Origin: Symbiodinium natans
Lineage: Eukaryota; Sar; Dinophyceae; Suessiales; Symbiodiniaceae
Direction: 5' to 3'
NCBI GenBank assembly: GCA_905221605.1
Contig: CAJNDS010002013.1
Location: forward strand, 520,377-582,876
Length of the DNA: 62,500 nucleotides
This document shows, in pieces, positions 1 through 10,855 of the stretch. The notes beneath the pieces are model-generated. The model was not told the DNA's origin and did no database searches. It saw nothing but the letters and a program-made list of their open reading frames with translations. How positions within the stretch are numbered: the stretch's first letter is position 1; the number at the start of each line of letters is the position of its first letter. The translations under genes were made by a program, and so were the position numbers.

Positions 1-1456
1 GATCCCTGCCACGTCCCAAAGTAAGGCACGACGAGTATCGACGCCAGCAAACGGTCAGGGACCCTATGTGAAGACGCCTATAAACCCTAAACCCTGAACC
101 CTAAACCCTGTAGGGCTAGTAGGGCTTAAGTGCTTACGGCCACTAGAATCCCTTCACGGGCCATGCTCCGCCTCAGACCCTAAGGCGCAAACCCTCAACC
201 CTCGACCAACCTGGGCGTCAGTGTAACCTGGGAGCCTGAAAAGTGAAGCTCCTTCAAGGCACCTCAATACCTTTAAGCCAGGGGTCCTTAATCTAAACAA
301 AGGGGGGGGGGGGGGGGAACACCCAATCCTTAACCCTCAGCCCCCTTTTTTGGCCAAAGATTAGAGGCACGGGTGGGGGTTGCCAGACCCAAAACTCTAA
401 ACCCTAAACCTTCTCTTAGGAGCCTCCACGAGTGAAATCAGTCCAACGCCTCGGCCGGTCGAGTGTTTACAGTTTAGGGTTTAGGGCAAGTTCAGGGTTT
501 AGAGCTTCGAAAACCTCAAGAACACTGGGGCCCTGTGGGTTGTTGAGAGACTCCAAAACTGCTCGACGCCGAGGGTTGTGCCCGGTCAGTGGCCACTAAG
601 CCGAAAATCCTACAACAAGAATTCTCGGGCCCCTAAACCCTAAACCCTAAACCCTAAACCCTAAACCCTAAACCCTAATGCTAAACCCTGAACCCCAGAC
701 AAGGGCCAATGTGCAGCTCCTAACTCTCACATGACCTACCCTAAACCCTAAACCCTAAACCCTGAACCCTAAACCCTCAACGCTCAAGCCCCCTGCAACT
801 TAAAATTATTAGGGAAAATCCAAAAAACGAAACTCCTCGAAACTGTCCCCGGGCCTGAACCCTTAACAATTTCAATAAACCCTAAACCCTAAACCCTAGC
901 ATTGCAGATCCCTCCAATCTGGACATACTGGCAACCTCGGGCATGTCTTCAAACTACTGCGTTGAGCTGACCAACTTGCCACACCCCTAAGCCCTAAAGC
1001 CCTATAAACCGTTTACCTAAACCCCTAAGCCTCCTAAACCCCTGAACGCCAAACCCCTAAAACCTACGCACAACGGCCCATCACCTCTAAGTGAACACTT
1101 CCCTACACCCGTAAACCCTAAACCCTAAACCCTAAACCCTAGCCCTAAACCCCAAACCCCAAACCCCAAACCCTAAACCCTAAACCCTAAACCCTAAACC
1201 CAGCGCCTCTGTCCCGCCCGTACCACCTCCGCATCAGGAGAAGACTGAAGGACGTTAGGGTTGGGGATTTGGGGTTTAGAGTTTGGGGTTTTAGGGTGTT
1301 TAGGGTTTGGGGTTTAGGATTTAGGGTTTGGGGCTTCATGGGAAGCTAAGGTTTAGGATCTAGGGCTTAGGGTTGCGGATGGGTTGCGGGATGGGGGCGT
1401 AGGGTTTAAGGCTTAACGGCTTAGCCATCTGCCCGGATGAGGCTTGCGGACGGTAG
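1..1456. other. Telomere-rich stretch without a supported gene
   Basis: Alternating C-strand tracts and short unique segments. A minus-strand frame near 527-605 (VATDRAQPSASSSFGVSQ) is the only faint coding hint. Confidence 0.6.
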
Positions 1457-1612
1457 GCTCATGGTCAGGACACCGGGAGGGCACAGGTGCACAGTCATCA
1501 GTGCCATGAGGTCACGAGGATGATACTCGGCAGTGTGAAAACCTGCCAGGACGGACATATTTCAAAGCTTATAAGGCAGGCTACTGGGCGTGCCTCCAAA
1601 TTCAGGGCTTAG
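1457..1612 (+). CDS. Candidate exon, Cys/His-containing
   Basis: 51 open codons filling the whole island between two telomere tracts; the stop TAG is supplied by the repeat. It contains VHSHQCHEVTRMILGSVKTC and DGHISKLIRQ, a mixed soluble-protein composition. No family recognised. Could be a chance frame. Confidence 0.35.
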   Translation, partial: AHGQDTGRAQVHSHQCHEVTRMILGSVKTCQDGHISKLIRQATGRASKFRA

Positions 1613-1641
1613 GGTTTAGGGTTTAGGGTTTAGGGTTTACG

Positions 1642-1707
1642 GTGCCTCAGCTTGCTGTCGACTGCTGCCACACGGCAGGGAAATGTCAGCGTCGGGTTGA
1701 TTCGTAG
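1642..1707 (+). CDS. Candidate terminal exon, Cys-rich
   Basis: VPQLAVDCCHTAGKCQRR followed by VDS and a TAG inside the island. Short; four cysteines or histidines in six residues suggest a metal site or chance. Confidence 0.25.
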   Translation: MPQLAVDCCHTAGKCQRRVDS

Positions 1708-2666
1708 AACAGTGAGACACAGGGTTTAGGGTTTAGGGTGTAGAGTTGTAGCTTTGCTTGATTCTAAAAAGGGTACCGCCGAAACTAGGGCTCCTGTGGC
1801 ATTGACCATTAAACCCTTAACCCTAAACCCTAAACCCGCGCTCGCACGTTGAAGGGAATGTGTGGGGGGTTGCTTTCAAATAGGCAAATTGGGTTGCTTC
1901 TTGAGGCTTCCAGGAAGAAGGAGTCTAGTAGTGTTTGCGGGGGGGGGGGGGGGGGGGGGCAACCTGCAGGGTACCGATTCTAGCGGTGTTGATTTTTGTT
2001 CTGGGGCGGTATGGGGGGGGGGGGTGGGGGGGAACTTTCAGGCTCCTAACCCCAAAACCCCGAATGTAGAGTAGAAAGCCTAGAAACCCTAGAAACCCTA
2101 GAAACTCTGAACCCAAAACCCTAAACCCTAAACCCTAAACCCGAAACCCTAAACCAGAACTTTCGGGGCAGCCTCCAACGAGACGTGCGCGCGCCACCGC
2201 CGCGCGCTCAGAGAGGAAGGTCGTGGCCGCGTTGGCCCTACAAGGGGGGTGCTGAGGGTTTAGGGTTTAGGGTTTGAATTGGGGTTTGGGGTTTAGGGTT
2301 TGGGGTTTGGGGTTTCGGGTTTCGGGCTTCGGGTTGGGAGCTTGGGGGTTCCGGTTTTCAGCATGAGCGTCGCTTCATGCTCGAGCTGAGGGTTTAGGCT
2401 TTAGTTTGTTGTTGCCATACTTTTTTCGGGGCGTCAGGCCACAATTAGGACTATAGACCCAAGAGTGACCTGGGAGTAACACAGGGGTACACTCTTGGGT
2501 CTCAAGGGGCTTATAAAGGAACCTGAACCCGAACAAAAAGGCAATAAGGGTATTTTCCCCTAAGCCCGAAACCCTGAACAACGGGAATAAGGTTCCAGAG
2601 AAGCGTGTGAGGGTTTAGGGTTTAGGGTTTAGGGTTTAGGGTTTAGGGTTTAGGGTTTAGGGTTGG

Positions 2667-2741
2667 ATGCTCCTGAGGCCGGGGCCCCCGCCTAAAGCGG
2701 ACCGCACAGCGATGAAACTTGAAAGTTCGCACTGGGTGTAG
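2667..2741 (+). CDS. Candidate small exon
   Basis: Open from an ATG for 24 codons, including RPGPPPKADRTAMKLESSHW. Proline-rich then basic. The stop is at the start of the next repeat. No homologue recognised. Confidence 0.25.
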   Translation: MLLRPGPPPKADRTAMKLESSHWV

Positions 2742-2778
2742 GGTTTAAGGCCTTAGGGAAAACGATATCGGTGCACCA

Positions 2779-2874
2779 ATGATGAGTTCAACTGAAGGAA
2801 ACATGACATGTGAAGATGGCGGCAAAGAAAGGCAGGCAACCTGGCGAAAGTGTGGACTCGCATTCACAACCTAA
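2779..2874 (+). CDS. Candidate exon, charged
   Basis: 31 codons from tandem ATGs with EGNMTCEDGGKERQATWRKC, ending TAA before the next repeat. Composition is protein-like; no family assigned. Confidence 0.35.
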   Translation: MMSSTEGNMTCEDGGKERQATWRKCGLAFTT

Positions 2875-2987
2875 ACCATGCCCCCGAAGCGCTTGTCAGC
2901 CCTGCACCCTAAACCCTAAACCCCAAACCCGAAACCCTAAACCCGAAACCCTATAAACCCTCAACACTTAATACAGGTCCTTCACAT

Positions 2988-3086
2988 GGCCAAGTTTCTA
3001 TGGTTCGCGTCTCCCTTCCCAAAGAAGGAGGGCTGGTGTATAGTGTCGACACCATGCATGTGGACACGATTCAAGGGGTTCAGGGC
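2988..3086 (+). CDS. Candidate exon, beta-rich
   Basis: 33 open codons with alternating polar/hydrophobic pattern (VSMVRVSLPKEGGLVYSV, DTMHVDTIQ), typical of beta strands. The frame continues into telomere repeat at the right, where a donor would be expected. ATACAG 12 bases upstream is a possible acceptor. Confidence 0.4.
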
Positions 3087-3205
3087 CTAGGGTTTAGGGT
3101 TTAGGGTTTGGGGTTTAAACAGGGTGCTCCCATTAGATATTAGGGGTTTAGGGTTTAGGGTTTGCGGTTTGGGGTTTGAACAGGGGGTGGGGGGGGGGGG
3201 GGGGC

Positions 3206-3310
3206 TCCTACGAGGGCCCCTGTATGGTTGCCGCCACCGCGCCTCGTCTTAACAAAGTCTGCACCAAAGGATACCTGCACAATGAGTTCAAGAGGAGTCG
3301 TGACAGAAGG
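3206..3310 (+). CDS. Candidate exon, basic C-terminus
   Basis: 35 codons between a poly-G run and a telomere tract; contains CMVAATAPRLNKVCTKGYLH and NEFKRSRDRR. Confidence 0.35.
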
Positions 3311-3546
3311 TTCGCGGTTTACGGCCTAGGGTTTAGGGTTCAGGGTTTGGAGTTCAGTGTTTGGGCTTAGGAACGGTTCAATCGTTGCAGTAACAGTCGA
3401 TGCTTGAACTTTTGTCCGCCAATGGCATTGTTGGGCTCCGTCTCATGCTCTACGGCCTATCCCCCTTCCCCGAACACGAACCCCCTCCCCAACCCCGTAA
3501 TTTTCAACAGGGGAGTCTCCAAGCATAGGGTGCCTGAGATGTTAAA

Positions 3547-3657
3547 CTTCTATTTGCTTAGGAAACTCCCCAAAACAGACGATATATTAAGCCCAGCATT
3601 GCCTTGCTAACGAAGAATATTGCTCACTTTTTGGGAGGGTTCTTAAGCAAAGGGTAG
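3547..3657. mobile_element. Family A element, copy A1
   Basis: Left end CTTCTATTTGCTTAGGAA, right end the inverse of CTACCCTTTGCTTAAGAACC. Both match the family ends CTACTATTTGCTTAAGAACC. Confidence 0.7.
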
Positions 3658-4061
3658 TTCATCTGCCAGGGTTATTACAGATGGCGCGGTCTGGAGGATG
3701 AACAAAACCCTGGGTTTAGGGTCTATTTTAGGGTGTAGGGTTTTGGGTTTTGGGTTTAGGACAAGTGAAGGCATAAACCTCAGAATCCTACTGTTCATCT
3801 CTACCTACTGGGAGGGGTATGAGTAGCCTGGGTTAAGAATTTCACACACTAAGGCATGCAAACCCTTAAACCCCAAACCCGAAACCTTAAGCCCGCCTCG
3901 ATCCTTCCAGATAGTAACGAATTGGGCTGGACCAAACCCTGAACTCAAAACCCACAACCCTTTGCCCTAACCCTAAAACCCGAAAACCCTGAACCCTAAA
4001 CCCGAAACCCTAAACCCGAAACCCTAAACCCTGAACCCGAAACCCCTAAACCCTAAACCCT

Positions 4062-4110
4062 AAACCCCTAAACCCCTAAACCCCTAAACCCCTAAACCCC
4101 TAAACCCCTA
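4062..4110. repeat. Octamer variant array (CCCCTAAA)n
   Basis: About six consecutive 8-base units CCCCTAAA follow normal heptamers directly. One extra C per unit is kept in phase across the block, so the variant itself was amplified. Confidence 0.9.
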
Positions 4111-4112
4111 GC

Positions 4113-4190
4113 CCTCATCAACTTTGCCTTGGCCAAGGTCTCCTCCGCCCGGCTCCGCAGCTGGTTGCGTCGGGCGTACACTCCATAGCC
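4113..4190 (-). CDS. Candidate exon, amphipathic helix
   Basis: Minus-strand frame with GYGVYARRNQLRSRAEETLA then KAKLMR: a charged helix with GC-rich third positions. The island is capped by CCCTAAA at the left and TTTAGGG at the right. Similar in style to the minus-strand helices at 10.7 and 20.0 kb. Confidence 0.4.
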
Positions 4191-4193
4191 TGA

Positions 4194-4267
4194 GGGTTTA
4201 GGGTTTAGGGTTTAGGGTTTAGGGTTTAGGGTTTAGGGTTTAGGGTTTAGGGTTTAGGGTTTAGGGT
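4194..4267. repeat. Telomere-type array (TTTAGGG)n
   Basis: Ten perfect heptamers in G-strand orientation, then TTTCGGG variants. With the C-strand array just upstream it caps an 80 bp island on both sides. Confidence 0.95.
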
Positions 4268-4433
4268 GGGTTTCGGGTTTCGGGTTTCGGGTTCGGGGTT
4301 GACGGTTGGGGGGTTTAAGGACCTAAGGAAAGACATGAGCACTAAAAGGGTTTATGGTTCATCTGCCTGAAGAGGAACTAAAGTAGTACAGGGTATATGA
4401 CCCCAATCTAAGGGTTTCATTCAAGGGAGGGTA

Positions 4434-4525
4434 CTAAACCCTAAACCCTAAACCCTAAACCCTAAACCCTAAACCCTAAACCCTAAACCCTAAACCCTAA
4501 ACCCTAAACCCTAAACCCTAAACCT
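4434..4525. repeat. Telomere-type array (CCCTAAA)n
   Basis: Thirteen perfect heptamers in C-strand orientation between two short islands. Confidence 0.95.
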
Positions 4526-4662
4526 TGCAATGGCATCGAACGATTTCCGAGGGGGGCCCGCCTGCTGCTCCCCCAGTGAACGCGCCGGTCGTTCCGCCAA
4601 CGGCAGCGCCACACAGCAGCCCTGCAGAGACTATGAGGAGGACGCTAAGCCCCTGGGTTTAG
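4525..4662 (+). CDS. Candidate exon, Pro/Ala-rich linker
   Basis: 45 open codons; PPAAPPVNAPVVPPTAAPHS is a low-complexity linker of the kind also seen at 5.7, 6.4, 8.7, 32.6 and 56.4 kb. The repeated PxAAPxxxP flavour suggests related exons, perhaps of one gene. Confidence 0.4.
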   Translation: MQWHRTISEGGPPAAPPVNAPVVPPTAAPHSSPAETMRRTLSPWV

Positions 4663-4784
4663 GGTTTAGGGTTTGGGTTTTAGGGTCCCTCTAAGTCAAA
4701 AACCCCCACCTTACCGAACCCTAGCCCTGTAAGTCCTGAACCTTGTATATACCCTGTTGTGCCCCAAAACCCGAATAAACCCCT

Positions 4785-4885
4785 AACCACCCCCCCTCCT
4801 CCCCCCCTCCCCCCTCCTCCCCCCCCCCCCCCCCCTCCCCCCCTCCTACCCCCCCCCCCCCCTCCTCCCCCCCCCCCCCCCCCCT
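4785..4885. repeat. C-rich polypyrimidine tract
   Basis: C runs broken only by CT dinucleotides over about 100 bases. The poly-glycine frame on the other strand is an artefact of composition. Confidence 0.9.
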
Positions 4886-5098
4886 GAATCAAACCTGACC
4901 TTGAAGAAGCTCCGAGGTCCATTGGAGTGATTGCTTATGCAGGGTTTAGCGCTGGGGGCTTAGGGTTTAGGGTTTAAGGTTTAGGATCTAGGGTTTAGGA
5001 TTAGGGTTTAGGGTTTAGGGTTTAGGGTTTAGGATTTAGGGTTTAGGGTTTTGCTGGTTTTTGGTTGCTGCGGTTTAGGGCCTTTTGGGCTTTACCCT

Positions 5099-5175
5099 AA
5101 GGGTCCATGTACCTCTATAGGGCATACTTGGGCGCCAAAGTCCCTACACAGGAGGTACCTTAAGGCCCACGTACT
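5099..5175. mobile_element. Family F-like fragment
   Basis: AAGGGTCCATGTACCTCTAT matches the F2 left end; the right end is not matched. Confidence 0.45.
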
Positions 5176-5242
5176 CTCTGTTAGGGTTTAGGGTTTAGGG
5201 TTTAGGGTTTAGGGTTTAGGGGGTTAGGCCTTAAGGTTTGGA

Positions 5243-5320
5243 AATGCGAACGTTAGGGTATGGGACGCCGCAAGGGACTTCGCTGCTTCGAAATTCTGTG
5301 AGGGGCAAGGCCGAGTGTGG
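5243..5320 (+). CDS. Candidate exon, WD40-repeat-like strand
   Basis: 26 codons beginning NANVRVWDAARDFAASKF. NxxVRVWDA matches the end of a WD40 repeat, which forms a beta-propeller blade used in protein-protein contacts. The island is too short for a full 40-residue repeat, so the rest would lie in neighbouring exons. The strand is plus, like the surrounding candidates. Confidence 0.4.
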
Positions 5321-5686
5321 TTTAGGGTTTAGGGTTTAGGGTTTAGGGTTTAGGGTTTAGGGTTTCGGGTTTCGGGTTTAGGGTTTAGGGGGCTTAGGGT
5401 TTAGTGCTTTGGGTTTGGGGTTTAGGGCCCAGATTTAGGGTTTAGGGTTTAGGGTTTAGGGTTTAGGGTTCAGGGTTTAGGGCCTTGGGGCAACTTACGG
5501 TGTAGGGTTTAGGGGGCTTGGGGAGCTTTGGAGGGGGTGTTAAGGGGGCACTGGAAGGCGGAACGGAAAGCAGGACTGCAAGGCCCTAAACCCTAAACCC
5601 TTTGTAAACCCTAAACCCTAAACCCTAAGCCCTAAACCTCAAACCCTAAACCCCAAACCCCAAACCCTAAACCCTAAACCCTAAAC

Positions 5687-5803
5687 CCTGTTGCGCCTGC
5701 GCCTCCACCAATGGCTGCGCAAAACGGGATGGAGAGGCCGAAGGTGAACACAGCCGGAACAACCCCTGAGCAATGTCTCACATATGGGCGTTTCCGAAAT
5801 TAG
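5687..5803 (+). CDS. Candidate exon, Pro-rich
   Basis: 38 codons with PVAPAPPPMAAQNGMERPK and a C-terminal part that enters the K-like element, where TAG ends it. The coding part, if real, probably stops before the element. Confidence 0.35.
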   Translation, partial: PVAPAPPPMAAQNGMERPKVNTAGTTPEQCLTYGRFRN

Positions 5804-5885
5804 GGGTATTTTGTTGGGGTCCGACTGATTTTAGGGTTTAGGGTTTAGGGCTTCGGAAATTAGCGGTACCTTGTTGGGGTCCCGG
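5788..5885. mobile_element. Family K-like direct duplication around a telomere tract
   Basis: A 31-base phrase starting TTCCGAAATTAGGGGTA and ending GTTGGGGTCC occurs at 5791-5822. A near copy (TTCGGAAATTAGCGGTA...) is at 5851-5882, with TTTAGGG repeats between. Confidence 0.7.
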
Positions 5886-6041
5886 GAATCCTGCTATTTG
5901 GGGCCCTATGTTGGGTTTCCCTTATTTGTCGTAAAGCCCCATATCTCACAAGAGCAAAGGCGAAAGCAAAGGGCCCCTAGACAGACATCTTCTGCGCTCC
6001 TGGCTAGGAGAGTCGCCTAGATAGCAGGTCCTGGGAAACCG
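5879..6041. mobile_element. Inverted-repeat element, single copy
   Basis: TCCCGGGAATCCTGCTAT left and the inverse of TTTCCCAGGACCTGCTAT right, 160 bases apart. Only one copy seen. Confidence 0.5.
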
Positions 6042-6113
6042 TAATGTACTATCATGGAGTCAGGAACTTGTACCCCCACACTTAGGACTGTGCCTGCACG
6101 CCATCAACCCTAA

Positions 6114-6227
6114 ACCAGGGTGCAAAAGACCATGGAGCCTCTGCGGCCGACGACCAGCAACACGCTAAACCCGCAATACCCGAACAGAATCCCTCCACCC
6201 CCGCCCCGTTTACGTTTTAGCGTTTAG
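6114..6227 (+). CDS. Candidate exon
   Basis: 37 open codons: TRVQKTMEPLRPTTSNTL, a telomere-like segment, then IPPPPPRLRF and stop. Confidence 0.28.
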   Translation, partial: TRVQKTMEPLRPTTSNTLNPQYPNRIPPPPPRLRFSV

Positions 6228-6422
6228 TTTAGGGTTTAGGGTTAGGGTCCCCCCAGCCCCACATAGTAACTCTTGGTTTAGATATCGGAACTTGCATCTC
6301 TCTGCCCCAAGAAAATCCGAACAGCCGCTACATTGGAGACTCCTGGTACCTCAAGCCTCAACCCTAAACCCTCAAACCCTAAACCCTAAACCCATAACCC
6401 TCAACCCATGTCCGGTCTGGGG

Positions 6423-6500
6423 TCCCCACCTACAGCAGCACCCATCACGCCCCCGGCCGTCATGCCGGTCGTGGCGCAGCCTGGTCGCTTGGGATTGTAG
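6423..6500 (+). CDS. Candidate exon, Pro/Ala-rich linker
   Basis: SPPTAAPITPPAVMPVVAQP then GRLGL and TAG. Same composition as the 4.5 kb linker and in the same orientation. Confidence 0.38.
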   Translation, partial: SPPTAAPITPPAVMPVVAQPGRLGL

Positions 6501-6898
6501 AGTTCGGGGATCCGAAGTATTTTGGCCCTTAATTTGGGCCCCTTGTTTTATAACAATATAACCCTCATTATATACTGTACTAGAAGTAAATAAATAATAT
6601 AAATATATATATATATATATAGATATATACATATTTATGTAGTCAGGGACCATACTTCGGTTCCCAGAAACAAGGGCAAGGGACTACACTAAGGGCACAC
6701 GGTTCCAACCGAAGAATAGTTTACATACGTTTAGGGCTTAGGGTTTGGGAATTTTTCCCCCCCCCCAAGTACCCGTCATTTTTCGGTTTTCAAATATCCC
6801 ATGTATACCTTTGACTCATCTCTAGTCGTATAGGATACACAACTCATGGAAGCCCGAACATGACATGTCCGAAGGGTTTAGGGTTTAGGGTTTCAGGG

Positions 6899-7036
6899 GC
6901 CTTCTTGCTGGTCGGTCAACGCTTTTGCAGAAGTCTCAATGAAGGAGTTACGACTCAATTAAGGAGTTACGACTTTGGGAATGCCAATGCAGGGTGCATG
7001 GTCGTATACCTTCTGAAGCGGCACTTAAGCACATGA
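6899..7036 (+). CDS. Candidate exon
   Basis: 45 codons plus TGA with FLLVGQRFCRSLNEGVTTQL and NANAGCMVVYLLKRHL. It includes a 19-20 bp tandem duplication (AAGGAGTTACGACTCAATT). No family recognised. Confidence 0.38.
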   Translation, partial: AFLLVGQRFCRSLNEGVTTQLRSYDFGNANAGCMVVYLLKRHLST

Positions 7037-7151
7037 GCTAAACCCTAATCTCTAAACCCTAAGCCCTAAACCCTAAACCCTAAACCTTCAGGCAGAAATC
7101 GTTCCCTTTGGATGTGCGGAGGTACAGCACACGTAGAGGGTTTAGGGGCAT

Positions 7152-7348
7152 AGGGAACTCTCCGAGAAACCGTGGTACAGGCTGCCGAGTTACTGGACAC
7201 GGGCTAGTGTTGAGGGAAATGTTTACGGTTTCGGGTTGAGACAAGGAATCCTAAAATTGGGATCGTGTTCACATGGCAACCGTTTGGTGCTACTAACAAC
7301 AGAACAAACCGCACACGCTCATATTATCCCCCCTCCCCCCCGCCCCCC

Positions 7349-7350
<2 letters not shown>
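7152..7350 (+). CDS. Candidate exon before the CA microsatellite
   Basis: 66 open codons; RELSEKPWYRLPSYWTRASV, then a segment with LVLLTTEQTAHAH and a proline run. The same frame then runs on through the microsatellite only because that DNA lacks stops, so any true exon must end near 7.35 kb. Confidence 0.35.
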
Positions 7351-8616
<1,266 letters not shown>

Positions 8617-8730
8617 GGCCTAAAACCCTAATCACCTACGTAAACCCCTGAAGCCTAGTCCCCTCAACCTTAAGCCCTAAACCCTAAACACCTAAACCCC
8701 TTAAACCCTAATCCCCTAAAACCAAGGAAC

Positions 8731-8820
8731 GGGCCTGTACCCAGCAGCACCGCGCCACTTGCGGCACCGGCAGCTGTTGCCTCAATGCCCCGCAAACTGC
8801 GTGCTCATGAGCTCAGTCGA
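8731..8820 (+). CDS. Candidate exon, Pro/Ala-rich linker
   Basis: VPSSTAPLAAPAAVASMP followed by basic RKLRAHELSR. Fourth plus-strand exon of this type in 4.5 kb. Confidence 0.4.
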
Positions 8821-8900
8821 AGGGTTCAGCGGCTTAGGGTTTAGGGTTTAGGGTTTTAGGGTTCAGGGTTTTAGGGTTTAGGGTTTAACCAGGGTTTGAG

Positions 8901-9071
8901 GGCTTCCCGAAGAGTGAAGGCATTTGCGTGCGCGTGCGACGAAATATCAACAGAGCCGCGTGCCTGTCGGAAAGACGCATGACACCAGGCGCCCCGGTGC
9001 CCCCCCCACCCTTCTCCCGTCGTGCTGCCCAGCCAGCTTTTTTTCTTTCTTTGGTAGACTTGGGCACTTGA
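8901..9071 (+). CDS. Candidate exon, strand ambiguous
   Basis: Plus strand: 56 codons with CVRVRRNINRAACLSERR and PGAPVPPPPFSRRAAQPA, then TGA. The minus strand is also open (60 codons starting MPKSTKERKKAGWAARRE). The plus reading fits neighbouring exons better; both cannot be real in full. Confidence 0.3.
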   Translation, partial: GFPKSEGICVRVRRNINRAACLSERRMTPGAPVPPPPFSRRAAQPAFFLSLVDLGT

Positions 9072-9147
9072 CCATTTCTGATCAGTCGTTTAGGGTTTAG
9101 GGTTTAGGGTTTAGGGTTTAGGGTTTAGGGTTTAGGGTTTAGGGTTT

Positions 9148-9195
9148 CAAACTTTCTTGGATGAGCTAGTCGAGGAACAATGCCCAACATCCTAA
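9148..9195 (+). CDS. Candidate terminal exon, acidic
   Basis: QTFLDELVEEQCPTS and TAA directly after a telomere tract. TTTAGGGTTTCAA could provide the acceptor (TTTAG). Confidence 0.25.
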   Translation, partial: QTFLDELVEEQCPTS

Positions 9196-9493
9196 GCCCT
9201 CACTTCACTCCGTGCCCCCATTTCTCCCCCCCCCCCCCCCCCCCCGCCATGTGAACCCTGAAGCCCTACATAGACCCTAAACCCTATCCTACACCATACC
9301 TGAAACCCTACATGAACCCTAAAACCCTATCATACACCGTAAAGCCTTCAAGTAAAACCCTCTTTGGCAGGCGTCACGAATTCGTTTAACCCCAGGGTCC
9401 AACACGCGCATCTGGACCCTAAACCCGAAACCCGAAACCCTAAACCCTAAACCTTAAACCCTAAACCCTAAATCCTAAACCCTAAACCCTAAA

Positions 9494-9580
9494 AACAAAT
9501 GTTGGGAAGTAAGCAAAGCCCATTGTAGGACAGCACGTGCAAACCCTACCCCGCCTCGTTTCTCACCCACCGCCTGCCCC
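9494..9580 (+). CDS. Candidate exon, Cys-containing
   Basis: NKCWEVSKAHCRTARANP then a Pro-rich end running into poly-C. Confidence 0.28.
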
Positions 9581-9697
9581 CCCCCCCCCCCCCCCCCCCC
9601 CCTATACCCTAAACACTTAACCCTCAACCCTCAACCCTAAACCCTGAACCCTGAACCCTAAACCATAAACCCTAAACCCTAAACCCTAAACCCTAAA

Positions 9698-9796
9698 CCG
9701 GCCAAAGCCCGAGTTGAAATCAAGCACGGCCTGCACCGAGGGGTCTTTGACCACGCTCATTGCCTGGGTCACTCTGGGGCTTTCAGGGACTGGGGG
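9698..9796 (+). CDS. Candidate exon, His-rich
   Basis: 33 codons: KARVEIKHGLHRGVFDHAHC and LGHSGAFRDW. Five histidines spaced as in metal-binding segments; no family named. Confidence 0.38.
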
Positions 9797-9889
9797 TTTA
9801 GGGTTTAGGGTTTAGGGCTCAGGGTTTAGGGTTTAGGGGTATAGTAGGGGTTTAGGGTATAGTAGGGGTTGAGGGCGTAGTAGGGCTTT

Positions 9890-10060
9890 GCGAGCTTCCC
9901 GCACGCAAGTCCAGAGCAAAAACTGCACCTGCTTTTAGTGGAACACCCTAAACCCTAAACCCTAAGGACGATACCCTCACGGGTGGCTCACTTGCAGCAT
10001 CTACGGGCATGCAGCCTGCAAACGGCTTTCCTAGATGCGCCGACCTGCTCAGAGCTCAGG
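9890..10060 (+). CDS. Two adjacent candidate exons
   Basis: 9890-9958 reads ASFPHASPEQKLHLLLVEHP; 9968-10060 reads VAHLQHLRACSLQTAFLDAP. A short CCCTAAA tract separates them and shifts the frame. Both are helical in character and on the plus strand. Confidence 0.3.
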
Positions 10061-10126
10061 GTTAACCCTAAACCCTGAACCCTAAACCCCAGATCCTAAT
10101 GCCTAACCCTAAACCGACACCCTGAA

Positions 10127-10267
10127 CCTCAAGCCTGTTCCTTGTCAATGTACTGTGGCTCTAAAACGGCAAGGCGCCGCAAACCGGAGCTTAACAAGTT
10201 GGCCCAACATGTCCAGGAGGCCCCACATAGGCCCCAAAAAATGACTCAAAAGCTTCCCCCCTCCCCC
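10127..10267 (+). CDS. Candidate exon, basic helix
   Basis: 47 codons: SLSMYCGSKTARRRKPELNK and LAQHVQEAPHRPQKMTQK, then a Pro-rich end. Confidence 0.35.
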
Positions 10268-10673
10268 CTAACCCTTACCCCTGAACCCTAAACCAAGAAT
10301 GAACTCCAAAGAGCCCAAGGCCTAAACTCGAAACCCGGAACTTCCGTACCCTAGTACCCAAATTCGAGACTCTAAGCCGCAAACCCAAAAAGGCGACCCC
10401 TGAACCCCATGTAAGGCCCTCAGCCCTAAACCCCTAAACCCTGAACCTAGACCTTCTAAACCCCCCAAATCCTGAACCCAAACCTTCTGAACCTGGCTGC
10501 TTCTAAGGGAATGAGGGAATGAGGTGCGCTCTGTAACTTCAGGTGTATATATAAGGCCCATATTCCCTCATTCCCTACTAAGAACCATGGCGGAAGCCCT
10601 TAAACACCCACCTTGAACCCAAACCCTAAACCATAAACCCTAAACCCGAAACCACATCCGAACCCTTCAACAC

Positions 10674-10754
10674 CCACTCTAGCGCCTTGCTTGCGGCGCT
10701 TCTGCCGGCGGCCTCGGCCTGAGTGAGGGCCTTGGCCGCCTGGGTCCTGCGTAT
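10674..10754 (-). CDS. Candidate exon, Ala-rich helix
   Basis: IRRTQAAKALTQAEAAGR then SAASKALEW on the minus strand, with strongly GC-rich third positions. It lies 10 bases from element A2. Confidence 0.4.
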
Positions 10755-10764
10755 GTTTCTGTGT

Positions 10765-10855
10765 CTACTATTTGCTTAAGAACCCACAAAATATATAAAT
10801 CATAAAAACACCTTTATCTTTGTTGGGGGTTCTTGAAGTTCTTACGCAATTCGTA
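10765..10855. mobile_element. Family A element, copy A2
   Basis: Left end CTACTATTTGCTTAAGAACC is intact; the right end is degenerate. Flanked by GTGT and ATGT, close to a 4-bp target duplication. Confidence 0.65.

Noticed and set aside
4680-4922. Poly-Gly frame on the minus strand
   Set aside because: Translation of a C-rich polypyrimidine tract.
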